A stretch of 13,524 nt of DNA, taken from NCBI GenBank assembly GCA_025360285.1, contig JANYCM010000201.1, positions 1 to 13,524 on the forward strand, given 5' to 3'. This document shows, piece by piece, positions 12,513 to 13,524 of the stretch. The DNA is from Sphingomonadales bacterium. GTDB lineage: Bacteria; Pseudomonadota; Alphaproteobacteria; Sphingomonadales; Sphingomonadaceae. The notes below the pieces were generated by a model. The model was given only the letters and a program-made list of their open reading frames with translations, was not told where the DNA came from and searched no databases. The first letter of the stretch is position 1; each line of letters opens with the position of its first letter. The translations under genes were made by a program, and so were the position numbers.

Positions 12513-13524
12513 ATGACCACCAACCATTTCGATGTTCTCATCGTCGGCGCCGGCCTGTCGGGCATCGGCGCCGCCGTGCATTTGCAGCGCGATTGCCCGG
12601 ACCGCAGCTATGCAATCCTGGAAGGTCGTGAGGCGATCGGTGGCACCTGGGATCTGTTCCGCTACCCCGGCATCCGGTCGGACAGCGACATGTATACCCT
12701 GGGCTACAACTTCAAACCCTGGACCCAGGCCAAGGCGATCGCGGATGGCCCCAGCATCCGCAAATACCTCCGCGAAACCGCTGCCGAACACGACATCGGC
12801 CGCCACATCCGCTTCGATCACAAGGTCAGGACCGCCGATTGGGACAGCGCCGCCGCCCGCTGGACCGTCACCACCGCCCATACCGATGGCAGCACGACGC
12901 TGCTGACCTGCCAGTTCCTCTATATGTGCTCGGGCTATTATGCCTATGAACAGGGCTATAAGCCCGAATGGCCGGGCGAAACGGACTATCGGGGCCAGGT
13001 CATCCAGCCGCAATTCTGGCCCGAAGGGCTCGATTACGCCGGCAAGGATGTCGTCATCATCGGGTCGGGCGCTACCGCCGTGACGCTGGTGCCGGCGATG
13101 GCCGCCAGCGCGCGCCACGTCACCATGTTGCAGCGATCCCCCACCTACATGGTCAGCCGGCCCGGCAGCGATGCCATCGCCAATATCCTGCGCCGCATCC
13201 TGCCGGCGCAGATGGCCTATGACCTGGTGCGCTGGAAGAACGTCAGCATGGGGATGTGGTTCTACAACCAGACCCGCAAGAACCCGGCCAAAGTCCGCAC
13301 CGCGCTGCTCACGCGGCTGCGCAAGCTGCTGCCCCAGGGCTATGACATGGCCAAGCATTTCACCCCCAGCTACAACCCCTGGGACCAGCGGCTGTGCCTC
13401 GTCCCCGATGCCGACTTGTTCGATGCGATGAAGGCCGGCAAGGCCGAGATCGTCACCGACACCATCGACCGGTTCGAAGCCGACGGCATCCGCCTCGCCT
13501 CGGGCGACTTGCTGAAGGCCGATA
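12513..13524 (+). CDS. EthA-like Baeyer-Villiger flavin monooxygenase, 3' end missing
   Basis: This FAD- and NADPH-dependent monooxygenase is cut by the window after 337 codons; the family is about 490 aa. The FAD Rossmann motif GAGLSGIGAA (residues 12-21) is followed by the GGTWDLFRYPGIRSDSDMYT stretch (about 43-62), conserved in Baeyer-Villiger enzymes. The NADP-binding Rossmann GSGATA is at residues 184-189, in VVIIGSGATAVTLVPAMA. HVTMLQRSPTYMVS and YNPWDQRLCLVPDADLF are close to my memory of mycobacterial EthA, the ethionamide-activating enzyme, whose natural role is ketone oxidation to esters. The expected fingerprint FxGxxxHxxxWP reads YRGQVIQPQFWP here (159-170), so Phe is Tyr and the central His is Gln165. 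A GGAGAG ribosome binding site supports the start. No TetR (EthR-like) regulator adjoins it. Substrate unknown. Confidence 0.93.
   Translation, partial: MTTNHFDVLIVGAGLSGIGAAVHLQRDCPDRSYAILEGREAIGGTWDLFRYPGIRSDSDMYTLGYNFKPWTQAKAIADGPSIRKYLRETAAEHDIGRHIRFDHKVRTADWDSAAARWTVTTAHTDGSTTLLTCQFLYMCSGYYAYEQGYKPEWPGETDYRGQVIQPQFWPEGLDYAGKDVVIIGSGATAVTLVPAMAASARHVTMLQRSPTYMVSRPGSDAIANILRRILPAQMAYDLVRWKNVSMGMWFYNQTRKNPAKVRTALLTRLRKLLPQGYDMAKHFTPSYNPWDQRLCLVPDADLFDAMKAGKAEIVTDTIDRFEADGIRLASGDLLKAD

Noticed and set aside
12408..13358. About 317 codons of open frame upstream of the split-barrel gene on the minus strand
   Set aside because: This region is antisense to the clearly coding monooxygenase. The split-barrel protein has a conserved start and a GGAG ribosome binding site at 12407, so the extension is not coding.

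Overview
The window is a GC-rich stretch of chromosome from an alphaproteobacterium. Sphingomonadales is the best guess. The evidence is a GcrA cell-cycle regulator, a lineage essentially confined to Alphaproteobacteria, and the conserved gene order rpmF-plsX-fabH-ihfA-merR. Coding density is very high, with short gaps and frequent start/stop coupling. I see no tRNA, rRNA, CRISPR array, insertion sequence or prophage gene, and no stretch over 300 bases without a gene.

Layout. Bases 1-68 (minus) hold the first 22 codons of a Phd/YefM-type antitoxin that runs off the left edge, with its own candidate promoter and a palindromic operator-like site. Bases 128-1795 (minus) are recN, the SMC-like DNA repair ATPase. 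Divergent from it is a plus-strand run, 1985-5806: rpmF (ribosomal protein L32), plsX and fabH (start of phospholipid and fatty-acid synthesis), ihfA (IHF alpha), a short MerR-family regulator, and a ParA-like ATPase with no ParB beside it. From plsX onward most gaps are 4-10 nt, so much of this is probably co-transcribed. A small hairpin between fabH and ihfA may separate two sub-units.

Converging on this run is a minus-strand efflux operon, 5816-10188: a periplasmic adaptor lipoprotein followed by a single MdtB/MdtC-type RND pump, joined by a one-base TGATG overlap. No outer-membrane channel gene is present here. Further upstream on the same strand is an ABC-2 permease (10394-11224) without an adjacent ATPase. 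It is divergent from gcrA (11289-11783). After gcrA comes a GC-rich spacer with two perfect hairpins. Next is a minus-strand FMN split-barrel 'general stress protein 26' homologue (11919-12407). Divergent from that is an EthA-like Baeyer-Villiger flavin monooxygenase (12513 to the right edge, incomplete).

Most of the window is housekeeping DNA with recognisable families, and I do not see a clear undescribed multi-gene system. The points most worth a second look are: the altered Baeyer-Villiger fingerprint of the monooxygenase (Tyr for Phe, Gln for the central His); the ParA-like ATPase appended to the lipid/IHF operon; the single-subunit MdtBC-type pump; the antitoxin operator at the left edge; and the hairpin pair downstream of gcrA.
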